DNA from: Gammaproteobacteria bacterium
Lineage (GTDB): Bacteria; Pseudomonadota; Gammaproteobacteria; DSM-19610
DNA length: 32,667 nt
Assembly (NCBI GenBank): GCA_030618475.1
Contig: JAUXDG010000002.1
Coordinates: forward strand, 1 to 32,667
Direction: 5' to 3'
Made by a program: the position numbers and the translations under genes. The notes beneath the pieces were generated by a model. That model was not told the origin of the DNA and did not search any database. It worked only from the letters and a program-made list of their open reading frames with translations. How positions within the stretch are numbered: position 1 is the first letter of the stretch; the number at the start of each line of letters is the position of its first letter. Below are positions 17,885-27,039 of the stretch, in pieces.

Positions 17885-18724
17885 TCAGGCGGGTTTCTGC
17901 GCGCAGCTGACCCGCTCCAGTCCGGCCAGGTCCAGCGCCGTTGTGATATTTATAAAATGTATATTATTCAATAGTTTGTTAAGTTTTTTCGCTTGATCCA
18001 TGCCGTGTTCGAGAACAATCCAGCCACCTGGTTTCAGAACCCGCGGCGCATCTATAATCAGACTTCTCAGGTCATTCAGACCTTGCGGGCCGGATGTCAG
18101 TGCGGTTGCCGGTTCAAAGCAGACATCGCCCTGCTGAAGATGTGGGTCCTGATCGGCGATATACGGGGGGTTGGCGACCATGGCGTCTAAGGACTGATCG
18201 GCCAGCGCCTTGTTCCAGTCAGCGTTTATACAACACAGATTGTCGACATCGAGACGTTGGGCATTGTGTTGTGCCAGCTTTACACACTGAAACGATCGAT
18301 CGATAGCATAAAGTCTCCAGTTTCTTCGTTCATGTGCCAGTGCAATGGCAATGGCACCACTGCCGGTACCGAGGTCGGCGACCCGCAGGGTCTCGTTTTC
18401 CGGCAACAGGGCCAACGTGCGTTCGACCAGCAGTTCGGTTTCAGGGCGTGGGATCAGGCTGTCCGGGGTGACTGCAAAATTCAGTGACCAGAATTCACGC
18501 CGTCCGGTGAGATAGGCGACCGGCTGGCCTGCGGCGCGTTGCCGAATCATGTTAAGGAACTGTAATTCCTGATCCTGACTGAGTTCGGTTTCCGGCCAGG
18601 TATGCAGATAAACGCGCGGCTTGTTCAGGACATGCGCTAACAGTACCTCGGCATCCAGTCCTGCCTGATCGTGCATGTGCAACTGACTAATGGCCTGTTT
18701 CAGCGCCTGTACAAGCGTAGTCAC
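17885..18724 (-). CDS. prmC: PrmC (HemK), release-factor glutamine N5-methyltransferase
   Basis: Methylates the glutamine of the GGQ motif in RF1 and RF2 using S-adenosylmethionine, enhancing termination. The 279 residues have an N-terminal helical RF-binding domain (1-75) and a Rossmann methyltransferase domain with the SAM motif VADLGTGSGAIAIAL and catalytic Asn185-Pro-Pro-Tyr188. The GTG start is chosen because no ATG aligned with the family start is available; no Shine-Dalgarno is visible. It follows its substrate gene prfA, the classic hemA-prfA-prmC order. A perfect 23-bp hairpin ends 7 nt before the GTG and could control initiation. Confidence 0.95.
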   Translation of the reverse strand: MTTLVQALKQAISQLHMHDQAGLDAEVLLAHVLNKPRVYLHTWPETELSQDQELQFLNMIRQRAAGQPVAYLTGRREFWSLNFAVTPDSLIPRPETELLVERTLALLPENETLRVADLGTGSGAIAIALAHERRNWRLYAIDRSFQCVKLAQHNAQRLDVDNLCCINADWNKALADQSLDAMVANPPYIADQDPHLQQGDVCFEPATALTSGPQGLNDLRSLIIDAPRVLKPGGWIVLEHGMDQAKKLNKLLNNIHFINITTALDLAGLERVSCAQKPA

Positions 18725-18731
18725 TGATGCG

Positions 18732-18791
18732 CTAGTGCTCTATCCATGTGATAAAGCTGAATCCGTAATTATCACATGGATAGAGCACTAG
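18732..18791. repeat. Perfect 23-bp inverted repeat between prfA and prmC
   Basis: Positions 18732-18754 and 18769-18791 are exact reverse complements, with a 14-nt loop between them. The repeat begins directly after the prfA stop codon and ends 7 nt before the prmC start. There is no T-run on the minus strand after the stem. A stem of this length should form readily in RNA; it may attenuate or stabilise the message, or be the remnant of a small mobile element. The symmetry is seen directly; the function is unknown. Confidence 0.9.
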
Positions 18792-19880
18792 TTATTGCTG
18801 CAAATTGAGTGCGGCCAGGCGGTCTGCCTGATCTTCTCTCTGCAACGGGTCTATGACACCGTCGAGTGCGCCCTGCATGACATCTTCGAGCTTGTAGAGC
18901 GTCAGGTTGATGCGGTGATCCGTGACACGGCCTTGCGGGAAGTTGTAGGTACGAATACGCTCTGAGCGGTCTCCGCTGCCAACCAGGTTGCGCCGTGTTT
19001 CTGTTTCTTCAGTGCGGCGTTTTTCATCTTCAGCGGCCTGCATGCGTGCTGCCAGCAGGGACATTGCGCGGGCGCGGTTCTTGTGCTGAGAGCGCTCGTC
19101 CTGGCATTCCACCACAATGCCGGTCGGCAGGTGAGTGACACGCACTGCAGAATCCGTTTTGTTGATGTGCTGTCCACCGGCGCCGGAAGCACGGTAGGTA
19201 TCCACTTTGAGGTCGGCGGGGTTGATTTCGATCGCTTCCTGCTCTTCGGCCTCCGGCAGTACCGCCACGGTCGCTGCCGAAGTGTGAATACGCCCCTGGG
19301 ATTCGGTTTCCGGAACACGCTGCACACGGTGCGCGCCGGATTCAAACTTGAGCTTCGCATACACGTTCTGACCGCTGACGCGTGCTATAATTTCCTTGAA
19401 GCCACCGTGTTCACCTTCACTCTCACTGAGAATCTCGACAGTCCAGCGCTGTGATTCTGCAAAACGTGAATACATGCGGAACAGGTTGCCGGCAAAAATC
19501 GCTGCTTCATCACCGCCGGTACCGGCGCGGATTTCCAGGTATGCATTTTTGTTGTCGTTGGGGTCCCTGGGTAGCAGGTGGGTTTGCAGTTCGAGTTCCA
19601 ATCCTTCCCTGTGCAGCTGTGCTGCTGCCAGTTCTTCGCTGGCCATGGCGCGCAATTCCGGGTCAGGGTCGTTGAGCAGTTCCTGTGCAGACTGTTCGTC
19701 CTGCTGAGATTTTTGCAGGGCTTCAAAACAGTTCACCACCGGTTTAAGTTGCGAGTACTCAACCGATAGATCACGGAAGCGCTTGATGTCAGCGATGACA
19801 TCCGGATCAGCGAGTAATGCGCTCACTTCCTGGGCACGTTCCACGATAGTTTCCAGTTTGCGTTCCAGTGAAGGGTTCAC
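18792..19880 (-). CDS. prfA: Peptide chain release factor 1
   Basis: Recognises UAA and UAG and triggers peptide release on the ribosome. The GTG at 19878-19880 gives 362 residues beginning [19 protein letters not shown], matching the family start; a longer reading into hemA is not conserved. The anticodon-like PxT motif is Pro190-Glu191-Thr192, and the catalytic GGQ is 235-237 within [18 protein letters not shown]. The glutamine is the target of PrmC, encoded next. The start lies 1 nt after the hemA stop, so translation is coupled to hemA. Confidence 0.97.
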   Translation of the reverse strand: MNPSLERKLETIVERAQEVSALLADPDVIADIKRFRDLSVEYSQLKPVVNCFEALQKSQQDEQSAQELLNDPDPELRAMASEELAAAQLHREGLELELQTHLLPRDPNDNKNAYLEIRAGTGGDEAAIFAGNLFRMYSRFAESQRWTVEILSESEGEHGGFKEIIARVSGQNVYAKLKFESGAHRVQRVPETESQGRIHTSAATVAVLPEAEEQEAIEINPADLKVDTYRASGAGGQHINKTDSAVRVTHLPTGIVVECQDERSQHKNRARAMSLLAARMQAAEDEKRRTEETETRRNLVGSGDRSERIRTYNFPQGRVTDHRINLTLYKLEDVMQGALDGVIDPLQREDQADRLAALNLQQ

Positions 19881-19881
19881 G

Positions 19882-21138
19882 TCAATCTTTCTGCAGCTTG
19901 AACAGTTCGAGAGCCGCCTGCAGCAGCTCGGTATTTCCACATTCCGCCGCTTGGCGGATTTGCACGCTGGGTTGGTGGATCAGTTTATTGGTCAGGGTGT
20001 GGGCGAGAAACTCCAGTACCTGCTGTGGATCCTTGCCGTTTGCCAGCATGTTCCGCGCTTTTTCCAGTACTGCATCGCGTTGCCGCTCGGCTTGTTGCCG
20101 GTAATCTCTGATAGTGGAAACAGCACCCTGCGCGCGCAACCAGGCCATGAAGCGCTCGACCTGAACGTCGATGATTTCTTCGGCCTGCAGAGCTGCCTGT
20201 TGCCGCGATTTCAGGTTCTCCTGAATCACTTCCTGCAAGTCATCCACTGTATACAGGTAAATATCTTCAAGTTCAGCGATTGCCGGATCGATATCGCGCG
20301 GAACAGCGATGTCGACCATAAATACCGGCCGGTGTTTACGGTGCTTGAGTGCTTTTTTTACCATCGCCTTGTTGAGGATTGGCTCGCTGCTGGCTGTGGC
20401 GGAAATAATTATGTCGGCTTCGGCCAGGTGGGCGGGGATTTCATCCAGAGAAATGCCGTAACCATTGAAAGTCGTCGCCAGGCAGTGCGCGCGTTCCTGG
20501 GTTCGATTCGCGACGATCAGACGCCCCAGCTTCTGATCGCTCAGGTGTCGGGCGGTCAGTTCGATGGTTTCACCGGCACCGATCAGCAGGGCAGTATGCT
20601 CGTTGAAACCACTGAATATCTGTCGTGCCAGACTGACTGCCGCGAAAGCCACGGAAACCGGGCTTTCGCCGATGGCGGTATCGGTGCGGATCTGTTTGGC
20701 GACTGAGAAGGTGTGCTGGAACAAACGACTTAACACAGCGTCCAGTGTGCCGGCATCGTCGGCAGCCTGATAGGCTTCTTTCATCTGGCCAAGAATCTGT
20801 GGTTCACCGAGAATCATCGAATCCAGTCCGCCGGCAACACGCAGCAGATGACGAACTGCGTCGTTATCGGGAAAGCTGTACAGGTGGGGGTGTATCGTGG
20901 CTGGATCCAGTCGGTGAAAGCGGGCCAGCCAGTCAGTCAGGATCTCAACACGCTCATCCTGCAGTCCGCAGTACAGCTCTGTGCGGTTGCAGGTGGATAG
21001 AATGGCCGCCTCACTGACGGAGGGCAGTGCGACCAGGTCCCGCAGCGCATCGGCGATATGTTCGCCAGTGAAGGCGACCCGCTCCCGTAATTCGACGGGT
21101 GCCGTACGATGATTAATGCCAAGCGCAATCAGGGACAT
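19882..21138 (-). CDS. hemA: Glutamyl-tRNA reductase
   Basis: First committed step of C5 haem synthesis: reduces Glu-tRNA(Glu) to glutamate-1-semialdehyde using NADPH. The ATG at 21138 gives 418 residues starting [21 protein letters not shown], as in the enteric protein. The nucleophile Cys50 lies in [11 protein letters not shown]. The NADPH domain motif [17 protein letters not shown] and a C-terminal dimerisation helix bundle are present. It heads the hemA-prfA-prmC operon and is divergent from the TPR lipoprotein gene. High haem demand would fit the multihaem cytochromes at the right of the window. Confidence 0.97.
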   Translation of the reverse strand: MSLIALGINHRTAPVELRERVAFTGEHIADALRDLVALPSVSEAAILSTCNRTELYCGLQDERVEILTDWLARFHRLDPATIHPHLYSFPDNDAVRHLLRVAGGLDSMILGEPQILGQMKEAYQAADDAGTLDAVLSRLFQHTFSVAKQIRTDTAIGESPVSVAFAAVSLARQIFSGFNEHTALLIGAGETIELTARHLSDQKLGRLIVANRTQERAHCLATTFNGYGISLDEIPAHLAEADIIISATASSEPILNKAMVKKALKHRKHRPVFMVDIAVPRDIDPAIAELEDIYLYTVDDLQEVIQENLKSRQQAALQAEEIIDVQVERFMAWLRAQGAVSTIRDYRQQAERQRDAVLEKARNMLANGKDPQQVLEFLAHTLTNKLIHQPSVQIRQAAECGNTELLQAALELFKLQKD

Positions 21139-21246
21139 AAAGGCACATTTATAAATACAAACAGGAAATTCTGAGGTATGGTCGCGCTGAATACAAGCCA
21201 GCATGGCAGGTTACTGTAGCTTACGAAAACTTTGCCGTATAGTGAC

Positions 21247-21285
21247 ATGATGAATAAAAGGTGGACCGAATACTGGACAAGATGA
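21247..21285 (+). CDS. Possible leader peptide overlapping the TPR lipoprotein start
   Basis: A 12-codon frame (MMNKRWTEYWTR) starts at tandem ATG codons and stops at TGA overlapping the ATG of the next gene (ATGA). It could couple translation to the lipoprotein gene. It has no clear Shine-Dalgarno, so it may be chance. Confidence 0.25.
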   Translation: MMNKRWTEYWTR

Positions 21286-23054
21286 TTGATTTTAGCTGTA
21301 AAAGTGTAAATCTCCGTGCTTCTCTGCCCGTTTTTGTGATCCTGCTGCTGGCCGCGTGCGCCCAGCCGGTGGTCAAGGACGAACCCGGGGAGAAGGTCTC
21401 CGCTCCCGCAGCGGTTGAGCCTGAGCCCGATTCCAGGGAGTTGTCAGTGCAGCCTGTGCCAAAGCAGGAGCAACTGACCTCTCCCTTGTTATACAGTATG
21501 CTGCTCGGAGAAATTGCCGGGCAGCGCGGGCGGCTGGATGTTTCCGGAGCCAGTTACCTGGAGGCGGCGCGACAAAGTAACGACCCACGCATCGCGGAAC
21601 GTGCCCTGAAGATTTCCGTGTACGCCAAAAAACCGCAGCTGGCATTGCAGGCAGCGCGCCGCTGGGTAGAGCTGGCGCCCGGGAACCTCGAGGCCCGGCA
21701 GTCGCTGGCGGTGCTGGCATTACGTACCGACAATCAGCAGGAAGCGCTGGAGCAGTTTGAGTATTTGCTGCAACAGAGCCAGGGCGAGGGCGACGACCCC
21801 TACCAGTCCCTGCTGGCACTGATGGCACGGGAACCGGACCAGCAGCGTGCCCTGGAAATGATGAAGCAGCTGGTTGCCTTGCGTCCACAGGACCCAGGGG
21901 CGCATTTTGCTTATGCACGTCTGGCAGTGCACGCCAAGAACCAGCCGCTCGCGGAGCAGGAGGTTGAGCGTTCTCTGCAGCTGCGCCCCGACTGGACGCA
22001 GGCACTGATTCTGCAGGCGCAGATTCATCTTGAGCAGGGCCGGGGTGAGCTCGCCCGCCAACGGCTGTATGCAGCGTTACAGCGTAAGCCGAAAGATGCT
22101 GATCTGCGCCTGGCTTATGCACGTCTGCTGGTGGATCTGGACGACTTTGATGGCGCACGTGCTGAGTACAGCACGTTGCTTAAACAGCAGCCCGATAACG
22201 GTCAGGTTCTTTATTCACTGGCGCTTCTGGCGCTTGAAGCCAACCAGTTGGAAGATGCTCAGAATTTTTTCGAGAAGCTGGTAGCGCTGGATTATCAGAC
22301 GCAGCAGGCCTATTACTACCTGGGTGCCATCGCCGAAGAACAAAACAACAGGTCGCGCGCCTTGCAGTGGTATCAGAAGGTTGAACAAGGTGACCACTGG
22401 ATCGAAGTGCAGATCCGCATCGCCCGGCTGGAAGCGCAGGGGGATGATGTCGGGGCTGCCCGCGAGCGCCTGCGTAAGCTGCGCCTTGGCCACCCTGCTC
22501 AGGCGCAACGCCTGTTCCTGGTGGAAGGCGATATTCTGACACAGCTTGGACGCTACCAGGAAGCCTACACCTTATACAGCCAGTATCTGGACACACAGCC
22601 GGACGATTCCGAAATTCTATACGCTCGTGCGCTCACCGCCGAAAACCTTGATCGGCTTGATGAGGCTGAGCGTGATTTTCGCAAGGTATTGCAGCAGGAC
22701 CCGGAAAATACACGGACCTTGAATGCCCTGGGCTATACGCTTGCCGATCGTACCGGGCGTTACCAAGAGGCTCTGGTCTACGTGCAAAAGGCATTCACCC
22801 AGACACCCGATGATCCAGCCGTCATCGATAGCATGGGTTGGGTGCTGTATCGTCTCGGGCGTTTGCAGGAAGCGCGTGATCACCTGCAGAAAGCCTATGA
22901 CATGACAGCGGACGGTGAAATTGGTGCACACCTGGGTGAGGTCATGTGGGCGATGGGTGATAAGAACGCCGCCCGTGCCGTCTGGGATAAGGCGCGCAGG
23001 GATTCGCCCGGCAACGCTGTTCTGGAAGAGACGCTCAGGCGCTTATCACCCTGA
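21282..23054 (+). CDS. TPR-repeat outer-membrane lipoprotein
   Basis: Conserved gammaproteobacterial lipoprotein found between hemA and lolB in Pseudomonas and others; its molecular role is not well defined. With the ATG at 21282 it has 590 residues, and an alternative GTG at 21261 adds seven. The signal peptide ends in a lipobox LLAAC (Cys26), followed by a Pro/Glu-rich linker. Tandem tetratricopeptide repeats run from about residue 70 to the end; clear ones include AHFAYARLAVHAKNQPLAEQ, DLRLAYARLLVDLDDFDGAR and a C-terminal group around LNALGYTLADRTGRYQEALV. TPR solenoids mediate protein contacts, so a periplasmic scaffold role is inferred. lolB follows after 22 nt. Confidence 0.88.
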   Translation: MIDFSCKSVNLRASLPVFVILLLAACAQPVVKDEPGEKVSAPAAVEPEPDSRELSVQPVPKQEQLTSPLLYSMLLGEIAGQRGRLDVSGASYLEAARQSNDPRIAERALKISVYAKKPQLALQAARRWVELAPGNLEARQSLAVLALRTDNQQEALEQFEYLLQQSQGEGDDPYQSLLALMAREPDQQRALEMMKQLVALRPQDPGAHFAYARLAVHAKNQPLAEQEVERSLQLRPDWTQALILQAQIHLEQGRGELARQRLYAALQRKPKDADLRLAYARLLVDLDDFDGARAEYSTLLKQQPDNGQVLYSLALLALEANQLEDAQNFFEKLVALDYQTQQAYYYLGAIAEEQNNRSRALQWYQKVEQGDHWIEVQIRIARLEAQGDDVGAARERLRKLRLGHPAQAQRLFLVEGDILTQLGRYQEAYTLYSQYLDTQPDDSEILYARALTAENLDRLDEAERDFRKVLQQDPENTRTLNALGYTLADRTGRYQEALVYVQKAFTQTPDDPAVIDSMGWVLYRLGRLQEARDHLQKAYDMTADGEIGAHLGEVMWAMGDKNAARAVWDKARRDSPGNAVLEETLRRLSP

Positions 23055-23076
23055 TTTCGTCTATCGCATTTTTTAA

Positions 23077-23682
23077 ATGAGTTCTATGGCAATCACGCGC
23101 TGGGTCTGGCTGGCCGGTTTTCTTGTCCTGAGCGGTTGCGCTACCCGCCCACCGGTTTCCCCGGCGGATTCGGAGGCAAGCTGGCTGGCCCACCAGGCCG
23201 TACTTGAAACCCTGACCCATTGGAGGGTCCAGGGACGGATCGCCGTGCGCACCGATAGCGAGGGCTGGAGTGCCCATTTTGACTGGAAACAGCGCGGTGA
23301 GGATTACCGGATTCGTGTACGTGGTCCGTTCGGGCAAGGGGCCGTGGAATTACACGGCAATGATCTGGGGGTGTGGCTGAAGCGTGCTGACCAGCCGCCC
23401 GTTTTTGCACTGAATCCCGAAGCCCTGCTCGAGCGGGAAACCGGCTGGCAGCTGCCGGTGGCAGGCCTCAGTTCCTGGCTGCGTGGCTTGCCGGTACCAG
23501 GCGGGCAGCCGAATATTGTCTGGGATACGCAAGGCCGTCTGCTGAAAATCGAGCAAAATGGCTGGCAGATCAGTTACAGTCGTTACCTGGTGCAGAGTGA
23601 TTTGCAGTTGCCGGAGAAGTTGCGGATGCAGCGTGATTCCCTGCAGGTCAAATTTATCATCGATGTCTGGCAGACATCGTGA
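23077..23682 (+). CDS. lolB: LolB, outer-membrane lipoprotein receptor
   Basis: Accepts lipoproteins from the periplasmic carrier LolA and inserts them into the outer membrane; itself a lipoprotein. The 201 residues have a signal ending VLSGC (Cys21), then the LolB fold with HWRVQGRIAVRTDSEGWSAHFDWKQRGEDYRIRVRGPFGQGAVEL and the PVAGLSSWLRGLPVPG segment. A second ATG three codons in (23086) has a GAG upstream and could be the true start. Its stop overlaps the ispE GTG by 4 nt (GTGA). Confidence 0.94.
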   Translation: MSSMAITRWVWLAGFLVLSGCATRPPVSPADSEASWLAHQAVLETLTHWRVQGRIAVRTDSEGWSAHFDWKQRGEDYRIRVRGPFGQGAVELHGNDLGVWLKRADQPPVFALNPEALLERETGWQLPVAGLSSWLRGLPVPGGQPNIVWDTQGRLLKIEQNGWQISYSRYLVQSDLQLPEKLRMQRDSLQVKFIIDVWQTS

Positions 23683-24542
23683 GCGGGGCCGTCACGGGCC
23701 GGCCTTGGCCCGCACCCGCCAAGCTTAACCTGTTCCTGCATGTCACCGGCCGTCGCGCGGATGGTTACCATGAATTGCAGACGGCCTTTCAGTTTCTCGA
23801 TAGGGGTGATGCGCTGTGGTTCGAGGTGACAGATGGCGGTGGCATCGAACTCGAGTGTGGTTTGCCGGGCATTCCTGCTGATCAGAACCTGATTGTTCGC
23901 GCGGCCCGGCGTCTGGCTGATCACACCGGCTGTTCCCAGGGAGCGCGGATACAGGCTGAGAAGCGTTTACCCGTGGGTGGTGGGCTGGGTGGTGGAAGTT
24001 CGGATGCGGCAACCACGCTGGTGGCGCTGAATGTCCTGTGGGGACTGGGGCTGGATGCCGATGAGTTGGCCTGGCTCGGCTTGCAGTTGGGCGCCGACGT
24101 ACCGGTGTTTGTTCGCGGGGCAGCCGCCTGGGCAGAGGGTGTGGGCGAGAAACTGACCCCCCTCCCGGAGCTCGTGGAGCCCTGGTACCTGGTCGTGTAT
24201 CCTGCGGTAAGCGTATCAACTGCTGAGATTTTTTCCGATCCGGAATTGACACGCAGCACACACCCCCTCAAAATACCCGCCTTTCTCTCGGGCGCAGGGG
24301 TTAACTACCTGGAGCCGGTGGTTGTGCGGCGCTATCCGGAAGTAGGTAAGGCACTGAATTGGCTTTCAAAACATCAACCTGCACGGATGACTGGGAGTGG
24401 TGCCTGTGTGTTTGCTGCGTGTAAAGATCGTCACCAGGCGGAATCCATTCTGAAGCAGCTGCCAGTCCCCTGGACGGGATTTGTGTCTCGCGGCTGTAAC
24501 CGTTCCCCGTTGCTGGAGAGGCTGGAACAGCGGCACATATAG
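23679..24542 (+). CDS. ispE: IspE, 4-diphosphocytidyl-2-C-methyl-D-erythritol kinase
   Basis: GHMP kinase of the MEP pathway that phosphorylates CDP-methylerythritol on the way to isoprenoid precursors. The 287 residues have Lys15 in PAPAKLNLFLHV, the ATP-binding glycine loop LPVGGGLGGGSSDAATTL (98-115), catalytic Asp140 in GADVPVFV and the third motif ARMTGSGACVFA. The GTG start overlaps the lolB stop, giving coupled translation. The lolB-ispE-tRNA-Gln-prs order matches Pseudomonas. tRNA-Gln begins 8 nt after the stop, so it is probably in the same transcript. Confidence 0.96.
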   Translation: MSGAVTGRPWPAPAKLNLFLHVTGRRADGYHELQTAFQFLDRGDALWFEVTDGGGIELECGLPGIPADQNLIVRAARRLADHTGCSQGARIQAEKRLPVGGGLGGGSSDAATTLVALNVLWGLGLDADELAWLGLQLGADVPVFVRGAAAWAEGVGEKLTPLPELVEPWYLVVYPAVSVSTAEIFSDPELTRSTHPLKIPAFLSGAGVNYLEPVVVRRYPEVGKALNWLSKHQPARMTGSGACVFAACKDRHQAESILKQLPVPWTGFVSRGCNRSPLLERLEQRHI

Positions 24543-24550
24543 GGTTTTAT

Positions 24551-24625
24551 TGGGGCGTCGCCAAGCGGTAAGGCACTGGGTTTTGATCTCAGTATGCGCA
24601 GGTTCGAATCCTGCCGCCCCAGCCA
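24551..24625 (+). tRNA. tRNA-Gln (anticodon UUG)
   Basis: A full cloverleaf of 75 nt including the encoded CCA. The acceptor stem is TGGGGCG/CGCCCCA with discriminator G. The anticodon stem CTGGG/CTCAG encloses the loop TTTTGAT, giving anticodon TTG for the Gln codon CAA. The T-arm is GCAGG-TTCGAAT-CCTGC. The U1-A72 pair is the usual weak first pair of bacterial tRNA-Gln. It lies between ispE and prs, a position conserved in related bacteria. Confidence 0.97.
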
Positions 24626-24689
24626 AAGTTGAACAAGGTTGCGTTATCACCGGGCCGGTTTTGCTCGGACAACTACGGGTAGCAATAGC

Positions 24690-25664
24690 ATGAAAGGCAT
24701 TCCTCCATCGGACGCAGACGATTCCCTGATGGTGTTTTCGGGTAATGCCAACCCGCCATTGGCGCAGTCGATCGCCAACCACTTGCGAATGCACCTGGGC
24801 AAGGCGGTGGTCAGCCAGTTCAGTGATGGCGAGATTATGGTCGAGATCATGGAAAACGTTCGTGGTCGAGACGTTTTCGTGGTGCAACCCACCTGTGCGC
24901 CGACCAATAACAATTTGATGGAATTGCTGGTCATGGTGGATGCCCTGCAGCGCGCCTCAGCGGCCCGTGTCACCACGGTGATTCCTTATTTCGGTTATGC
25001 GCGCCAGGACCGGCGTCCACGCTCCGCCCGCGTGCCGATTACCGCCAAGGTCGTTGCGCAGATGATTGGTAACGTTGGTGCGGACCGGGTCTTGACGGTG
25101 GATCTGCACGCGGACCAGATACAGGGCTATTTTGATGTGCCGGTCGACAATGTCTACGCCTCACCGATTCTGTTGGGTGATGTGTGGCGTCAGAAGTATC
25201 CGAATATTATCGTAATATCGCCGGATGTCGGTGGTGTGGTCCGGGCACGGGCGTTGGCCAAACGTCTGGACGATGCCGAACTGGCTATCATCGACAAGCG
25301 CCGGCCGAAAGCCAATGTAGCCAAGGTCATGAATATCATCGGCGAAGTCGAGGGGCGTAGCTGTGTATTGGTGGACGACCTGGTCGATACCGCCGGCACC
25401 TTGTGCCAGGCCGCCAAAGCGCTTAAGGAGCAGGGCGCTGAACGTGTCGTGGCGTATTGTACGCATCCGGTACTGTCGGGTGATGCCATCAAGAATATAG
25501 CTGACTCGCAACTCGACGAGCTGGTGGTGACGGATAGTATTCTCTTGCGCCCCGATGCGCAGGCCTGCCCGCGTATCCGCCAGTTGAGTATCGCCGAAAT
25601 GCTGGCCGAAGCGATTCGCCGTATCAGTTGCGAAGAGTCTCTCAGCTCGATGTTTATGGATTAA
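24690..25664 (+). CDS. prs: Ribose-phosphate pyrophosphokinase
   Basis: Makes PRPP from ribose 5-phosphate and ATP for purine, pyrimidine, histidine, tryptophan and NAD synthesis. From the ATG at 24690 it has 324 residues; the ATG at 24729 ([12 protein letters not shown]) would give 311 and aligns better with homologues, so the start is uncertain. Motifs include [46 protein letters not shown] and the PRPP-binding loop [15 protein letters not shown]. The closing [12 protein letters not shown] is typical. It follows tRNA-Gln closely and precedes rplY. Confidence 0.96.
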   Translation: MKGIPPSDADDSLMVFSGNANPPLAQSIANHLRMHLGKAVVSQFSDGEIMVEIMENVRGRDVFVVQPTCAPTNNNLMELLVMVDALQRASAARVTTVIPYFGYARQDRRPRSARVPITAKVVAQMIGNVGADRVLTVDLHADQIQGYFDVPVDNVYASPILLGDVWRQKYPNIIVISPDVGGVVRARALAKRLDDAELAIIDKRRPKANVAKVMNIIGEVEGRSCVLVDDLVDTAGTLCQAAKALKEQGAERVVAYCTHPVLSGDAIKNIADSQLDELVVTDSILLRPDAQACPRIRQLSIAEMLAEAIRRISCEESLSSMFMD

Positions 25665-25671
25665 GATTTCG

Positions 25672-25723
25672 GGTTCGGTGCCCTGGGCGTCGAACCTTGT
25701 GGTCTCCTCTGGTCGCGGAGGAG
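25672..25723 (+). promoter_or_regulatory. Structured rplY leader with Shine-Dalgarno-sequestering hairpin
   Basis: Two inverted repeats lie in the prs-rplY gap: GGTTCG/CGAACC (25672-25677 with 25691-25696) and CTCCTC/GAGGAG (25704-25709 with 25718-25723, 8-nt loop). The second stem pairs with the strong GGAGGAG ribosome site that precedes the ATG at 25730. This would favour translational control, possibly by L25 itself. Confidence 0.5.
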
Positions 25724-25750
25724 TTGTTTATGCAAACTGGAGTAAGTGGT

Positions 25751-26392
25751 ATGTCAATTTTTGAACTCGAAGCAGAGTCACGCTCAGACATGGGGAAGGG
25801 TGCGAGCCGCCGCCTGCGTCGTGACGGCAAAGTGCCCGCTGTCATCTATGGTGGTGGAGAGGACCCGCAGTCCATTACGCTGGTACACAGCGAAATTCTG
25901 AAACGTCTGGATCACGAAGCTTTCTATTCACACATTCTGACCGTCAATGTCGATGGCAAGCCCGGTAATGCGGTATTGCGTGATATGCAGCGCCACCCGG
26001 CGAAGCCGATTATCATGCACATGGACTTCCAGCGTGTCGACGAGAGCAAGCCGATTCGTGTGCACGTGCCGTTACACTTTATCGGTGAAGATGTGGCGCC
26101 CGGTGCCAAGGCCGGTGGGCTGATTACTCACGAACTCATCGAAGTGGCGCTGGATGTGTTGCCCCGGCATTTACCGGAATTCATCGAAGTGGATGTTTCC
26201 GCTCTCGAGGTGGGTGAATCACGGCACCTGTCAGATCTCCCGCTGCCGGAAAGCGGCAGCCTGGTTGAGCTGGCGCGTGGTGAAGGACACGATTTGCCTG
26301 TTGTTTCTATCCACGTACGTCGCGGAGGTGGTGAGACTGAAGAGGGTGAAGCAGTCGAAGGCGGTGAAGCAGCCGCTGAAGGCGAAAGCTGA
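25751..26392 (+). CDS. rplY: Ribosomal protein bL25 (long CTC/TL5 form)
   Basis: Binds 5S rRNA in the large subunit. The start at 25751 gives 213 residues beginning [35 protein letters not shown], matching homologues; GGAG lies 8 nt upstream. An in-frame ATG at 25730 with a stronger site (GGAGGAG) would add seven residues (MQTGVSG). The N-terminal 5S-binding domain (1-95) is followed by the C-terminal CTC domain (about 96-190, [25 protein letters not shown]), making it the long form rather than the short enteric L25. An acidic repetitive tail ([17 protein letters not shown]) closes it. pth follows after 12 nt. Confidence 0.95.
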   Translation: MSIFELEAESRSDMGKGASRRLRRDGKVPAVIYGGGEDPQSITLVHSEILKRLDHEAFYSHILTVNVDGKPGNAVLRDMQRHPAKPIIMHMDFQRVDESKPIRVHVPLHFIGEDVAPGAKAGGLITHELIEVALDVLPRHLPEFIEVDVSALEVGESRHLSDLPLPESGSLVELARGEGHDLPVVSIHVRRGGGETEEGEAVEGGEAAAEGES

Positions 26393-26404
26393 TCCTGCTG
26401 GCCG

Positions 26405-26983
26405 GTGCCGGCTATTCAGCTCATTGTCGGACTCGGGAACCCAGGTTCCGAATACGAACCAACCCGGCATAACGCCGGGTTTTGGTTTGTAGATGAACTG
26501 GTGCAGCGTTGCGGGCAGAGATTCCGCTCCGAACAGCGATCTCAGAGTGAAGTGGCGCGCTGTCTGCTGGACGGCAACGAGTGCCGCCTGCAGAAACCAA
26601 TGACCTTTATGAACCGCAGCGGCCAGGCAGTCGGCGCACTGGCGCGGTTTTTTAAAATCCCGCCGCCGCAGATCCTGATAGTTCACGACGAGCTGGATCT
26701 GCCACCCGGTACCATCAGGCTTAAAAAGGGCGGTGGTCATGGTGGCCATAACGGTTTGCGTGATTTGATCAGTCATCTGGGCAGTAAGGATTTTCACCGT
26801 TTGCGTGTGGGCATCGGTCATCCCGGGCACCGGGACCAGGTCGTGGACTATGTGCTCCGAAAACCGTCAAAGGAAGATCGCCGTCAGATAGATGACGCTA
26901 TCTATGATGCGCTGAACGTGATGCCGGATGTGGTAGAAGGGAAGTTTGAGCTCGCCATGAATTCACTGCATGTCCGGAAATAA
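26405..26983 (+). CDS. pth: Peptidyl-tRNA hydrolase
   Basis: Recycles peptidyl-tRNAs dropped by stalled ribosomes by cleaving the ester bond. The 192 residues begin at GTG with VGLGNPGSEYEPTRHNAGF, and show the active-site residues Asn12, His22, Asn70 and Asp95 at their usual places. The GGGHGGHNGLRDLISHLGSKDF motif is intact. The rplY-pth-ychF order is conserved in many Gammaproteobacteria. The ribosome site is weak, which suggests coupling to rplY. Confidence 0.96.
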   Translation: MPAIQLIVGLGNPGSEYEPTRHNAGFWFVDELVQRCGQRFRSEQRSQSEVARCLLDGNECRLQKPMTFMNRSGQAVGALARFFKIPPPQILIVHDELDLPPGTIRLKKGGGHGGHNGLRDLISHLGSKDFHRLRVGIGHPGHRDQVVDYVLRKPSKEDRRQIDDAIYDALNVMPDVVEGKFELAMNSLHVRK

Positions 26984-26991
26984 AGTTAAAG

Positions 26992-27016
26992 GGGAACAGG
27001 TTTCAAATCTGTTCCC
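26992..27016 (+). promoter_or_regulatory. Intercistronic hairpin between pth and ychF
   Basis: GGGAACAG (26992-26999) and CTGTTCCC (27009-27016) form a perfect 8-bp stem with a 9-nt loop, 23 nt before the ychF ATG. No T-run follows, so read-through into ychF is expected. It may adjust relative expression or mRNA stability. Confidence 0.5.
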
Positions 27017-27039
27017 TGCACTATTTGGATTAAAACATT

